Notes under the pieces: model-generated
What the model saw: only the letters and a program-made list of their open reading frames with translations
What the model was told of the DNA's origin: nothing
The model's database searches: none
Made by a program: the position numbers and the translations under genes
Part shown: in pieces, positions 17,171 through 26,686 of the stretch
How positions within the stretch are numbered: position 1 is the first letter of the stretch
Layout of the letters: each line of letters opens with the position of its first letter
Source of the DNA: Sulfoacidibacillus ferrooxidans
GTDB lineage: Bacteria; Bacillota; Bacilli; Alicyclobacillales; SLC66
Assembly (NCBI RefSeq): GCF_022606465.1
Contig: NZ_JALBUF010000014.1
Location: forward strand, 1 to 48,990
Length of the DNA: 48,990 nt
Direction of reading: 5' to 3'

Positions 17171-17824
17171 ATGGCCATCGGAGCACTAGGAGCAACGGTC
17201 ATCATGCCACTGTTGATACGCTTTCCGTGGGAGCCGATTTCAGCGATGAGGACGGTCAATCTTGTACCAGAAGCGCTCGTGGTGGTAGGAGCGGTCTTAG
17301 GTTCGCTTGTACCGGATCTGGATGAATCACATTCACTATTAGCAAGGAAAGCAGAGATGGTGGGGCGGATGGCTTTTCTTCTCATCGCGTTGTATGTACT
17401 CTATGTAGGGCATGTACCACTGACGCCGTTTAGTCTAGTAGGTTATGCGTTGCTGGCGTTTACGTTGTTCTCGCGAGCGAATCTGATGCGAAAGATCGCG
17501 CTTGGAGCTGTGGGCCTGTTCGCCATCTACGGTGTGGTCACTCATGTGATGCCATTAGTGGCTGGACTCGCCTTCTTTGCATGGAGTATGGGGGCAGCCT
17601 TTACGAGTCATCGGACGTTCACGCATAGCGTGCTTGGAATTGGGCTGTTTTCACTGGGCATGATGATGAGTTTGCACGGGATGTCGGCAGTGTCTGCGGA
17701 GGCTGCGATGGCAGGATATGAGCTTCATGTGATTGCTGATGGAATTGCAGGTGGTGTGCCCCTGTTGTGGCCACTTCCTGCACGACAAGGCATTCAGTGG
17801 GTGCATAAGGGAAGTACGGCATAG
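17171..17824 (+). CDS. YdjM-like membrane metal-dependent hydrolase (DUF457)
   Basis: A 217-aa multi-pass membrane protein of the YdjM/DUF457 family, whose E. coli member is LexA-regulated. Conserved motifs: GSLVPDLDE near residue 45, SHRTFTHS near residue 147, and GYELHVIADG near residue 183, providing the Asp/His metal ligands. About five hydrophobic segments. The protein begins MAIGALGATV; relatives usually begin with a THxxIG motif, and here the codons just upstream read R-T-Y, with a stop before them, so the first conserved His is replaced and the start may be slightly eroded. It could still be expressed from ATG 17171, but the ribosome site GAAGGGAG is rather far upstream. Confidence 0.68.
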   Translation: MAIGALGATVIMPLLIRFPWEPISAMRTVNLVPEALVVVGAVLGSLVPDLDESHSLLARKAEMVGRMAFLLIALYVLYVGHVPLTPFSLVGYALLAFTLFSRANLMRKIALGAVGLFAIYGVVTHVMPLVAGLAFFAWSMGAAFTSHRTFTHSVLGIGLFSLGMMMSLHGMSAVSAEAAMAGYELHVIADGIAGGVPLLWPLPARQGIQWVHKGSTA

Positions 17825-18381
17825 ATATACTAAGCATCATCCTTCCGGAGGAGAAAGTGATCGACGATCAAGCCAGATGTACACCGGGATAATGAAAAAA
17901 GGTCGATGTAAATACCATCGGCCAAAGGGATTCCGATGGCTAGCTGTGGGGACAGCAGCAACGGAAAGTGCTCAATACGGCAACCATAGTATACATGAAT
18001 ATGGTTGAAATTGCGACACGGAAATTAAGGATATTTTTGAATTCCCCTATAAAAAGGCATGCATTGTGTTAGATGGATCACACATGAATGGGTTTTATAA
18101 AATAAGTATTCATAAATAACTGGTAGTATGCATAAAAGGTGATTGATCTAGGCTTTTGCGCTAATTGTCACACATTCCTTCTTTTGTGTCCACAACTTTA
18201 TACTAGGTCCAGAATGGTAAGTCGTATTGGTTCCGGAAAATCATATCGCGTAAAGATGACGAAAAAACAGAATAAAAAATACTAAAGCATCCAATTTTCC
18301 ACCCCCTCAGAGATGAGGACATAGTAAGAACTTTCCTATTTAGGAGGCTGGGTGGTTCACCTTTGAGACGATCACAGTGGC
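17825..18381. other. Non-coding or decayed stretch
   Basis: No recognisable gene. Short frames present show no family resemblance and no ribosome-binding sites worth noting. Confidence 0.4.
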
Positions 18382-18680
18382 TCACATTGATCTGGACAAA
18401 AACACAACCCATTTATTCGCCCATTTTTGGACTTGAGACATTGCAGGTTCAAGTTCGCGATCTTTCACCGTAAGTTCATATTCCACACGTACTGGCATTT
18501 CGGTGTAAACATGCTGTTCTACTATCCCTGGTGTGTCCAACTCCTTGAGTTGTTCAACGAGCATTTTGTCACTCAGATGGGGAGACCCGTGCATCTCTTT
18601 CCTAACAATTCAAAAGCGGATTCAAATTGTAGACAGAGTTTAAGAACTTGTATCATTTTAGCACGTCCGTTCACAAGCTT
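18382..18680 (-). pseudogene. HxlR-family transcriptional regulator, broken
   Basis: The downstream part (70 codons) reads LVEQLKELDTPGIVEQHVY...MPVRVEYELT...RELEP, the wing of an HxlR winged-helix regulator. Just upstream, in another frame, CLQFESAFELLGKR matches the typical HxlR N-terminus. About 25 residues between the parts are missing and the frame changes near 18595. HxlR proteins commonly sense aldehydes, quinones or oxidative stress and control neighbouring detoxification genes, which fits the (also mostly broken) genes to the right. Confidence 0.65.
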
Positions 18681-18900
18681 ATTTTAACATACTTATTGAT
18701 AAAATATAAGTTACTACTGTATAGTATTAGTTGTAAGGTACAACTCACAAAATGAAAGTAATCAAATTAATAATATGATGATAAGTTGTGGGTTACGGTT
18801 TGTTGGTAAATTCTCATTGTGTTGGGGTTGCACTCTTTGGACCCGATGCTTACGCAATTCATCTTGCATAATAAAAGAGATGATACGGTTTAAACAATCA

Positions 18901-19497
18901 ATGGTGTATGAACTTTGCCGTCCAACGAACATTGAACCTGGAAAGAGGTATCCCGTGTTGTTTGTGATGCATGGTATCGGGAGTAACAAAAAAACATGTT
19001 TTCATTTATTGAAGGTTTGGAGGAATCTTTTTTCATCTTTAGTATCCTAGGTCATATTCCGCAGGTAGCTGGTTTTGCTTACTTTACGGGTATGGCAAAC
19101 CGCACAGAGAAGGTTTCGATAACGCGATAACTCGGCTCACGAATTTCATCAACGATCGTGTGACCAGTACCCAATAGACTCGAACCGTTTGTACTTGCTT
19201 GGGTTTAATCAAGGAGCAATTCTTGCAATGACACTTGGGTTCATACCTGGAAATCACAGTAAGGGAGTCATTGCTGAACTTAGCGGGTACATCCCAGACT
19301 TCGTAAAGGAAGAATACAACATAAAACTGAATTATGATCAAATGGATCAGGTGTTGCCTTATGAATGGGGTAGAGCAAATGAAGAATTCTTTAGAGGATT
19401 AAGTGCCAATGTTACTTTTCGAACGTATCCGGAACCGCATACGATAATGTGGAATATTTGCATGATTTTCAACTTAGGTTAATCGATGATTCAGCAA
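18901..19497 (+). pseudogene. Alpha/beta hydrolase (esterase/phospholipase type), frameshifted
   Basis: The segments of a carboxylesterase like those of the Bacillus mhq quinone-response genes are recognisable but split over several frames. They are EPGKRYPVLFVMHGIGSN; then, after a shift at the poly-A run near 18988, FSFIEGLEESFF; then GYGKPHREGFDN; then LYLLGFNQGAILAMTLG, containing the nucleophile elbow with Asn in place of the usual Ser-neighbouring residue (GFNQG for GFSQG); then DQVLPYEWG and VTFRTYPE. Frame changes occur near 18988, 19093, 19165 and 19440, and about ten residues before DQVLPYEWG are deleted. The catalytic serine position reading Asn suggests loss of activity in any case. 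Confidence 0.75.
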
Positions 19498-19516
19498 AGT
19501 ACAAGGAGGTATAAAT

Positions 19517-20293
19517 ATGATTCCAACGCTATTCATTGCACACGGTGCCCCACTTTTAGCGATTGAAGATAATGATTACACGCAGTTCTTAAATCAATTG
19601 GGGCAAAAAATGACACGCCCTAAAGCAGTTGTGCTGTTTTCTGCACACTGGGAAACGGGTATTCAAAAGGTCAGCGAAGTTAAAGACTACGAGACTATTT
19701 ACGATTTTGGCGGATTCCCAAATGAGCTTTATCAAATACGATATCCTGCAAAAGGGGATCATAAAACAGTTCAGGAAATAAAGAATTTTTTTACGGAAAA
19801 CGGCATTCCGTTTGAATCAGAAACTAAGCGTGGACTCGATCACGGAGCTTGGATTGTCTTGCGCTTGCTCTATCCAAACGCGGACATTCCAGTCATTGCG
19901 ATGTCTGTAAATCCATGTTTGACCCCTGAACAACAGTACAAAATCGGGCAATCCTTAAGGACTTTACGAGCAAACAATATCTTGGTTATTGGGAGTGGGG
20001 GAACGGTTCATAATCTGCGTGCCGTCCAGTTTCAAGAAAATCAAATAAACGACTGGGCTCTCCAATTCGACCAGTGGTTAGAGAAACACCTTATGAAATG
20101 GGATCTTGATTCATTATATCAGTATGATACTTTAGCACCTAATGCAAGCCTCGCGGTGCCCCCTCATGGGAATGAGCATTTTATCCCGATATTTTATGCA
20201 ATGGGTGCTGCTGATGAAGTTCGTAAGGCAACATTGTTACACCGAAGTTATCGATATGGAAACCTTAGTCACAGTGTATGGCAGTTCGGCTAA
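19517..20293 (+). CDS. DODA-type extradiol dioxygenase (LigB/YgiD family)
   Basis: A 258-aa LigB-fold metal-dependent dioxygenase; relatives open aromatic rings of catechol-like compounds or act as 4,5-DOPA dioxygenases. Candidate metal and catalytic histidines: H9 in IAHGAP, H44 in SAHWE, H109 in LDHGAW, H165 in TVHNL and H221 in GNEHF, all family positions. ATG 19517 is preceded by AAGGAGGT. The reading frame is intact in a neighbourhood where the regulator, esterase and DoxX gene are all broken. The downstream DoxX start is 43 bases after its stop. In Bacillus the equivalent genes respond to quinones; regulation here is probably lost with the HxlR gene. Confidence 0.85.
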   Translation: MIPTLFIAHGAPLLAIEDNDYTQFLNQLGQKMTRPKAVVLFSAHWETGIQKVSEVKDYETIYDFGGFPNELYQIRYPAKGDHKTVQEIKNFFTENGIPFESETKRGLDHGAWIVLRLLYPNADIPVIAMSVNPCLTPEQQYKIGQSLRTLRANNILVIGSGGTVHNLRAVQFQENQINDWALQFDQWLEKHLMKWDLDSLYQYDTLAPNASLAVPPHGNEHFIPIFYAMGAADEVRKATLLHRSYRYGNLSHSVWQFG

Positions 20294-20336
20294 ACGAAAC
20301 CAAGTTAAAGATTTTCCGAAAAGGGGGGAAATACAA

Positions 20337-20734
20337 ATGTCATCAACCTCAAGGTATGCACCAATTATCATCCGACTAGTTCTTGGCATTACCTTCATAA
20401 TTCATGGATTTTTGAAATTGAGTCAACCGACAGGGTTCGTTAAGTATTTCGCCCATATTGCAGTACCGGTTCTCAGGTTGATTGAATTTTTAGGTGGTAT
20501 ATCGCTCATCGTTGGTATCGACAGTAAAATTTCACCTTGCTTCTTGTAATTGATATGATTCTGACGATCTTCACATATAAAATTAGTTTGGGATTTGTAA
20601 ATATGTACGTGTTTGAACTTGCGTAGATTGCTGGATTGATTTCACTTGCCTTGAATGGTCCGAGAGCACTAAATTTGTCAAACGCCATAAAACTTTCAGG
20701 ACGCAACCGTATAGAGTTTCCAAAAGAAGCATGA
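20337..20734 (+). pseudogene. DoxX-family membrane protein, broken
   Basis: Starts well (ATG 20337 after AAGGGGGG) with RLVLGITFIIHGFLKL and LRLIEFLGGISLIVGI, typical DoxX membrane helices. The frame shifts near 20532, after which FTLLLVIDMILTIFTYKISLGF continues the family pattern in another frame, then hits TAG 20626 in the middle of a helix, and continues as IAGLISLALNGP to TGA 20734. Two independent lesions. DoxX proteins often accompany thiol or quinone detoxification genes. Confidence 0.75.
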
Positions 20735-20827
20735 CTGTAATCTGGTACTAAGTCAATATAATGGAGACACTAAAACAGAGAAAATATAGGTTTAATATTC
20801 AGATAAAAATATGCTGTTCTCCTACCC

Positions 20828-21012
20828 TGCTAGAACTCTCAGCGTTTGGAAATATTTTTCTCTTGTACTCCATCAGTGATATGTAAGCCGTCGATGATTG
20901 AATGCGCTCACGGTTATACCACACTTCGATATACTTGAACATTCGCTTCTTTGCTTGCTCCCTCGTTGTGAACTTTTCCAGATAGACAAGTTCACGCTTG
21001 AGTACACTATGA
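20828..21012 (-). pseudogene. IS3-family OrfB C-terminal fragment
   Basis: The minus strand reads WFHSVLKRELVYLEKF...AKKRMFKYIEVWYNRERIQSS, the end of an IS3-family transposase. No N-terminal or catalytic Asp regions remain. It meets another IS3 fragment of opposite orientation near 21012-21044. Confidence 0.75.
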
Positions 21013-21043
21013 AACCATGCAATGCAGGGCTACTCACCCTTGC

Positions 21044-21305
21044 ATTGATTGATTCCATAGTGTCATCAAACGCAAGCTCATACATTTGGAGAATTACCAA
21101 ACGCGCAAAGAAGGACATTTGGAAGTACATCGATATGTGGTAAACCCGGCTACGGATTCATTCGTCGATTGGATATAAGACGCCTGTACAATTCCAATCA
21201 ATGTATTTCAAAAAAGCGAACAAGAAGGCAAGCTAAATCCAAAGTGCAATCCATCAGACTGTTTTGATATTTTTTGTTCGAGGTGTCCACCCTATTGACT
21301 GAATA
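21044..21305 (+). pseudogene. IS3-family OrfB C-terminal fragment with element end
   Basis: The plus strand reads KDIWKYIDMW-stop-TRLRIHSSIGYKTPVQF and then a stop, a second, different IS3 transposase tail with an internal nonsense codon. About 120 bases from 21185 to 21305, ending near GTGTCCACCCTATTGACT, reappear in reverse complement at the right edge of the window (48868-48990), identifying this as the 3' end of a repeated insertion sequence. Confidence 0.72.
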
Positions 21306-21728
21306 CCAATCTCTCGCCCACCATTATTATAGAGTGGAGCGATCTTCTTAAACACAATCGAATCGTCCACATGATCGATATAATCAATGAGTTCCTCGTC
21401 AAATCCCAGTGTGGTATAGTGGTGGTACGGAAGCAATTCAAGCTGCAAATCTATAAAAATGCACCTCGCATCTTTGGTTGAATGGTGGTTGTGGTACGTC
21501 CATTTCACCATTTTTCGCGGGCGTGCAATTTTGTTTTCCATCCGAATGTATGACCTTTTTAACAGCCTATATAGTCGGAATTAACCGTCTATTTAAATAG
21601 ACATCTAGTTCAAATTGACTACATTATGATTCAATTAAGCTAGAAAAAATGGTCTTTTTTAAGGAAGATAAAGAAGGGGAGGAATGTTACAATGTCAAAG
21701 ATGCTGAGCACTTAACCTAGGTAGTGGA
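21306..21728 (-). other. Possible truncated minus-strand ORF, otherwise unassigned
   Basis: A minus-strand frame of 95 codons (ATG 21541 to 21254) has an N-terminal half outside the IS end (MENKIARPRKMVKW..., FDEELIDYIDHVDD) and runs into the IS fragment, so it may be a host gene cut by the insertion. I recognise no family. The part 21542-21728 must hold the promoter of the following GGDEF-EAL gene. Confidence 0.25.
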
Positions 21729-23942
21729 ATGGATGTTGACGCTATGGCGGATGAATTGTCTAATGTAATGATGATATGGCTTGTAATGGGACAAACTTTA
21801 TCAGCAAAAGAATTTTTGGATCTTTTGTTAAAAAAATATTTAGGTCAATGGACACCGTACGTTTCTTTTTTTGTTATTGTGCTGGGGTTGTTTTTAGATC
21901 GTTTAAGTTTAGGAATTACGATTCCCCTCGGTGTGTATGGGGTAATTTTTGTTGGCATCTATCTTCTACATTCTAAACTCTATGAACGAGTTTTTTTAAG
22001 TGTATTATTTTTTTTAGTTGTCATTAGTATGGCCTTTTTTTCTACACATAATCCTAAAGATATTGATTTGATGGTTGTACTTTTTTTGATTTTACAATTT
22101 ATAACGATTGTGATCGACTACTTTTCTAAACGCCGTCCAATTCATTTTTTTCTTTATGGAATAGCTGTCTTGATAAATGTCGTATATGAGTTTCATAGCC
22201 AAGAGCAACACTGGGATTCTGTAAAAACCAGTCTTGTTGCAGCACTTATGATGGGATTATACGTGAGATTTTGGTTAAAACATCAATATGGCTTAGAGCA
22301 AACCAAACGCAATGCACATCGAGATGCGTTAACTGGAGCGATGACACGTCATGGGTTTGCAGAGTGGATGAAGAGGGAACCCAAAGAGTCTATAGGAGCC
22401 GTATTGTTTTGTGATATTGATAACTTTAAGCAAATAAATGACCATTATGGTCATGATATAGGCGATGAAGTTTTGAAAGAAGTCGCACGACGATTGGAGA
22501 ATGGGATGCGAGACACAGATGCTCTTGTTCGATTTGGTGGTGATGAATTTCAAATATGGTCGCATATTCCGGAAGAGAATTCAGTCGCTTTTGTGCGTGG
22601 TCTTCATGATCTTGTAACCGAGTATCCAATTGTTATTTCCTCAAAATTATCCATTCGGGTACAACTTTCTATCGGCTGGCATTATGGAGTCTTTGACCAC
22701 ATGGCTTCCTCCTTAGCAGATCAAGCGTTACTCTTTGCAAAAGGAAGCGGGAAAAATAGGTTTGTACGCTCGAATGAGGAGTTTGTTCAAAATTATGATG
22801 ATAAAGTAGAAATGAATGCAGAAGTTACTATGGAGGATGAACTTGTCTGGTTAGTAACTGCTACGGAATGGCTGTGGAGTACAGATCAACAAGCAAAAAT
22901 ATTATTGGATCATAAAGAACAAATTTATATGGTAAATACAGCCTACGAAAAAATAACGGGTTTCTCAAAAGATCAGGCCATTGGTAATACAAGAAGATTT
23001 AATGACGTTTATCCAATTAAAACACTATTTAAACATTTTGAAAATGAACAAACTATATATAAAACATGTCTTTTAAAAATGAAACCAAATGGTACATTGT
23101 GGTGGGAAAATGCGCAGTGGATGTCAATATTGAAAGACGGAAAAATTGTAGGGTATCAAGGTGTTATTGCACACGCATTGAAACGAGACTTCATAGAATT
23201 CATAACATCTCCATTTTGGCGAGGTGGGATAAGTTGGGTGTTTCAACCTATTATTGACACGCACGAAGGAGGTATTGTTGGATTTGAAGCGTTGGCTCGT
23301 CCACACATGGGGAAAATAGATGTTTCTCCAATTGAGTTTTTCCATTTAGCAGAACAAAACGGACAGCGTATACAAGCTGATTTTGAGTGTATGGAAAGTT
23401 TACTTGAATATCTATCTCGCAAAGCAAGATTTTGGAGAGGAAAGCGTTTATTTATTAATTGGTATGCAGGGAGTTTACATCACATTGATCGAATTACGTC
23501 GTGGTATCGTCGATTACAAGAACAAGTACCAGGGCTTCATTGTGTATTTGAAGTTTTAGAGAGATATGTAGATGAAATAGATACTGAGGTGTTTCAAAAG
23601 TTACGTATACAATTACCCGAAGTGGAATTTGCGCAAGATGACTTTGGAGCTGGGGAAAATGATTTATTACGTTTAAAACATTTACAAACAGAATGGATTA
23701 AACTTGATAAACAATTGATTGATCTTGCAACTGAAGATAAAGACATGATGGAATTAGTCCTGTATTTTCAACATTTCGCGAAAAAAAAACACGTGAAAGT
23801 TATTTGTGAAGGATTAGAAACGCTACAACAAGCACAACTGTTTCGGGATTACGGTATGCAGTATGAACAAGGTTATCTCTGGAGCAAACCGTTAGAACAT
23901 CCTGAATTATATGTTCCATCGGACATGTGTATCTATGATTAG
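21729..23942 (+). CDS. Membrane GGDEF-PAS-EAL cyclic-di-GMP protein
   Basis: A 737-aa protein that could both make and break cyclic di-GMP. Residues 40-190 contain about six membrane helices. GGDEF domain (about 200-350): DALTGAMTRHG, FCDIDNFKQIND, then FGGDEF intact, with an upstream RDTD that fits the RxxD inhibitory site. A PAS domain follows (about 380-490; VNTAYEKITGFSKDQAIG). EAL domain (about 500-737): GFEALARPH, LFINWY, EVLER, AQDDFGAGENDL, WIKLDK, VICEGLE and QGYLWSKP keep the catalytic Glu, Asn, Asp pair, Lys and Gln positions. Strikingly AT-rich codon use (many TTT, TTA, ATT) compared with the genes around it. The start has only a weak ribosome site. Confidence 0.9.
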   Translation: MDVDAMADELSNVMMIWLVMGQTLSAKEFLDLLLKKYLGQWTPYVSFFVIVLGLFLDRLSLGITIPLGVYGVIFVGIYLLHSKLYERVFLSVLFFLVVISMAFFSTHNPKDIDLMVVLFLILQFITIVIDYFSKRRPIHFFLYGIAVLINVVYEFHSQEQHWDSVKTSLVAALMMGLYVRFWLKHQYGLEQTKRNAHRDALTGAMTRHGFAEWMKREPKESIGAVLFCDIDNFKQINDHYGHDIGDEVLKEVARRLENGMRDTDALVRFGGDEFQIWSHIPEENSVAFVRGLHDLVTEYPIVISSKLSIRVQLSIGWHYGVFDHMASSLADQALLFAKGSGKNRFVRSNEEFVQNYDDKVEMNAEVTMEDELVWLVTATEWLWSTDQQAKILLDHKEQIYMVNTAYEKITGFSKDQAIGNTRRFNDVYPIKTLFKHFENEQTIYKTCLLKMKPNGTLWWENAQWMSILKDGKIVGYQGVIAHALKRDFIEFITSPFWRGGISWVFQPIIDTHEGGIVGFEALARPHMGKIDVSPIEFFHLAEQNGQRIQADFECMESLLEYLSRKARFWRGKRLFINWYAGSLHHIDRITSWYRRLQEQVPGLHCVFEVLERYVDEIDTEVFQKLRIQLPEVEFAQDDFGAGENDLLRLKHLQTEWIKLDKQLIDLATEDKDMMELVLYFQHFAKKKHVKVICEGLETLQQAQLFRDYGMQYEQGYLWSKPLEHPELYVPSDMCIYD

Positions 23943-24015
23943 TCATAGTGACCCGTGGATTACACTGTAACTGTACAGCCAGTGCAAAGTCACAATACGA
24001 AAGAAGTTAGCTAAA

Positions 24016-24770
24016 TTGAATAATATAACAAAATTCATTGGCTTGGATGTTTCAAAGGAATCGATTGCCGCCGAAGTCTCTGACAGCGGTAGAAGTACGT
24101 TAAGATACATGGGTTCCATTCTGAATCCTGTTGAGGCCATTCGCAAATTGATTGGGCAGTTAGAAAAAGTTACTGCCCCGGAAGATGGCTACGAACCTAG
24201 GCCTACTGGATATAGTCTGTATCCGTTGCTCAAATTCATGGATATTAACTGTTTACGCTTCGCCGGCTCTTATTTCTTTTCGTCAAGGGGACAGAGTAAA
24301 AACGGATCTGCGTGATGTTCTCCGACTATCCTAATTCTTACGAGAAGACGGGCTAACCGTATGGGTTCCAGATAAGGATGACGAAGCACTTGTGATGTAG
24401 TTCAAGCCAGAGAAGATACGAAGGAAGATTGATTACGTACAGATAAGTTAAAGAATTTCCGATCAATTATCTGTAGCTATGGGTCTCATTGCCGAGCGAT
24501 TGAAGATATTTTCCAGAGTCGATATAAATGATAGACTTCAGGCTAAAGCTAGAGGCCTGTAAAAGTCTTACTATGACCAAACTTAGCTCGAAAGTGCTAC
24601 TGCAGAAGGTAAATACTCAAGGGTACTTCTCCAGCCTTTGGCTCGATGGGCAACCATTAAAAGCTGCAGGGGCGTTATAAGTTGTACGGTAGCAGTCATT
24701 GTCCCTTTCAAACCTTAACGAAGAGAGAATTTCACTATCAAGCGTCACAAGTCACGTAAGAGAGAAAGGA
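24016..24770 (+). pseudogene. IS110-family transposase, heavily decayed
   Basis: The beginning reads KFIGLDVSKESIAAEVSDSG...NPVEAIRKLI and PTGYSLYPLLKF, the DEDD RuvC-like N-terminus of IS110-type transposases. Downstream, VKTDLRDVLRLS, VWVPDKDDEAL and a later LARWATIK...RGVIS region continue the family pattern across several frames with many stops. The catalytic domain is interrupted. No element ends recognised. Confidence 0.7.
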
Positions 24771-25199
24771 AGTATCATGATGCTTTGTGCAAGTATACCA
24801 GAGCAAAATTCACAAGTCTTCCTGAGATCGTGCAAGTCTGAAGAGCCAAAGGACGGGGATCAGATAGATGTGTAACACTGGCAAGTATGGATGCCCTATA
24901 AGGGAACCGACATATGAAGAAGTAGCATGTTGACTTCCCAAATAGACAATTTAGCGGTTGTGGATATGCCCAAAGGAAATATGAGGGTATTTAGAAAGGG
25001 CAAGTGACTGTTCGAAACTCTGGATATTTCGACATCAAGATAAATGGCAAACGAATTGCTAATATCCCCATCATTACTTCGTATCGTACAGTGAAAAGAT
25101 GGATGAGAATATCAATTGAAGAAAGTTAACTAAAAGAGAAAGGATTGTCGTTATTCCCTTTTCATACTGAAAGGAAAATGGGTGAAAATCGGCATATTG
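24771..25199. other. Decayed sequence between IS110 remnant and cheW remnant
   Basis: No intact frame. The region has stops in all frames and is probably mixed debris of the IS110 element and of the vanished front half of the chemotaxis gene that follows. Confidence 0.4.
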
Positions 25200-25409
25200 G
25201 GTGACTTGTATGAATTATTTACTTATAATTACTGAAATTAAAAAGCGGACATTAACATCAGAGTCGCGTTTACTGATTTCAAAAGGTAAAGGATACGTGC
25301 TAGATGAAACACTTCACATTGCAGATTGTCTACAGCATGCGTGGGAAGAGATTGTTGGACAAAAGTATGGCAACACGATAAGCAATTTATTGTATGGGAG
25401 GATCTATAG
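25200..25409 (+). pseudogene. cheW C-terminal remnant
   Basis: SESRLLISKGKGYVLDE, LHIADC and HAWE match the C-terminal half of the intact CheW at 33521-33886 (AESRLLISEGNGYVVDE, LDIADC, DAWE). After a one-base shift near 25365 the alignment resumes as [14 protein letters not shown]-stop (intact copy: VWQREGQLIVWQDL). The front half is missing. The remnant's TAG 25407-25409 lies 2 bases before the chemoreceptor start, the same cheW-receptor order as at 33521-34817. Confidence 0.8.
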
Positions 25410-25411
25410 TC

Positions 25412-26686
25412 ATGATGAGATTCCTTCACACAGTTAGAGGTCGGATTATTGCTATTATGATGGGCACTGCTGTAGCGGTTACTATTTTTAGTATTATAGT
25501 AGGATTTCTTGCTCATCAGTCAGGAAATATAACAATTCAAATTTTGGCTTTTGCTGTTGCATTTGTGATTATCATTGGTAGTTCTTTTATTTATGGGTAT
25601 TTGCGTTATTTGTGTCGTCCACTTGTCGATCTTCAGCAAGATATATCACGTTTAGCTCAGCGTAATTTTTCGAGATTTTCACATAAGCAAACACAACGTA
25701 CGGATATAGCAGAACTTGTGACTGATCTTTATGATGCGAGTGGAAACGTCCGCGATACATTACTTTCTGTTCACGAGGTGACAGTTGGTCTGATTGAAGC
25801 TGCGCAAGCGTTGCGTTCTGCTTCAACAACGACGGCTGCCGCCGCAGAGAGTAACTCCCTTTCAGTTTCTATGATGGCCGAAGCCTCCACGTCACAAAAA
25901 GAATTGGCTGTTCGTGCATCTGATAACATGCAAAATGTACTTTGTTCTGTCGCAGAGATCACGACCGAGACCGAATCAATGCGTGAACTATCCAATCATA
26001 TGCAGCAACGAGCACAACTAGGTGAAAAAAAGGTCCAAGAGGCGCTTTCACATATGACAGGGATCGCTGAAGTGGCTGAGCAGACGGCGGCGCAAGTGAC
26101 AGTTCTTGTGCAAAGCACTGAATCTGTTACGCGCAGTTTGTCGATGATTGAGGAGATTGCAGGGCAGACCAATCTCCTCGCATTAAATGCAGCTATTGAG
26201 GCGGCTCGCGCAGGAGAACTAGGTCGTGGTTTTGCTGTAGTGGCTACAGAAGTTCGTAAATTGGCAGAAGCCTCGCGCAGTGCCGCCACCGAGATTCGTG
26301 ATGTGTTGCATACAATTTTAAGTCAGACAGGGCAAACTCAGGCTCAAACTACAACGATGAACGTTACGGTGAGCGCTGGGGTCATTGCGGTTCAAGAAGC
26401 TGGTGACGTATTTCTTGCACTGACGCAAGATTTACAAGAAAGGGATCAGCGCGAATCGCAAATTGTAAATGAAGTCAACCAAATTGGAGAGAAGGCTACC
26501 TTGACAGATCAGCAAGTGCGTGCAGTCGTGGATGCTGTTTCTAAGCAAACAGACGCGACTCAAGCGGTAGCTGCGTCAAGTGAAGAACAACTAGCTTCGC
26601 TTGAAGAAGTATCTTCTAGTGTTGAATCGTTGACAAATGTGGCAGAGCAATTGTCAGCTAAGATTGCTTCGTTCACTCTTGCTTAA
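25412..26686 (+). CDS. Methyl-accepting chemotaxis protein, two membrane helices, no sensor domain
   Basis: A 424-aa receptor. Two closely spaced membrane helices ([21 protein letters not shown] and an adjacent segment to about residue 70) leave almost no extracytoplasmic loop. A HAMP-like linker ([18 protein letters not shown]) follows, and then the long coiled-coil signalling domain with the CheA/CheW-contacting tip [18 protein letters not shown] near residue 250. ATG 25412 has GGGAGG 10 bases upstream. The lack of a ligand-binding domain suggests it senses membrane or cytoplasmic conditions, or signals with other receptors. It directly follows a degenerate cheW. Confidence 0.87.
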   Translation: MMRFLHTVRGRIIAIMMGTAVAVTIFSIIVGFLAHQSGNITIQILAFAVAFVIIIGSSFIYGYLRYLCRPLVDLQQDISRLAQRNFSRFSHKQTQRTDIAELVTDLYDASGNVRDTLLSVHEVTVGLIEAAQALRSASTTTAAAAESNSLSVSMMAEASTSQKELAVRASDNMQNVLCSVAEITTETESMRELSNHMQQRAQLGEKKVQEALSHMTGIAEVAEQTAAQVTVLVQSTESVTRSLSMIEEIAGQTNLLALNAAIEAARAGELGRGFAVVATEVRKLAEASRSAATEIRDVLHTILSQTGQTQAQTTTMNVTVSAGVIAVQEAGDVFLALTQDLQERDQRESQIVNEVNQIGEKATLTDQQVRAVVDAVSKQTDATQAVAASSEEQLASLEEVSSSVESLTNVAEQLSAKIASFTLA

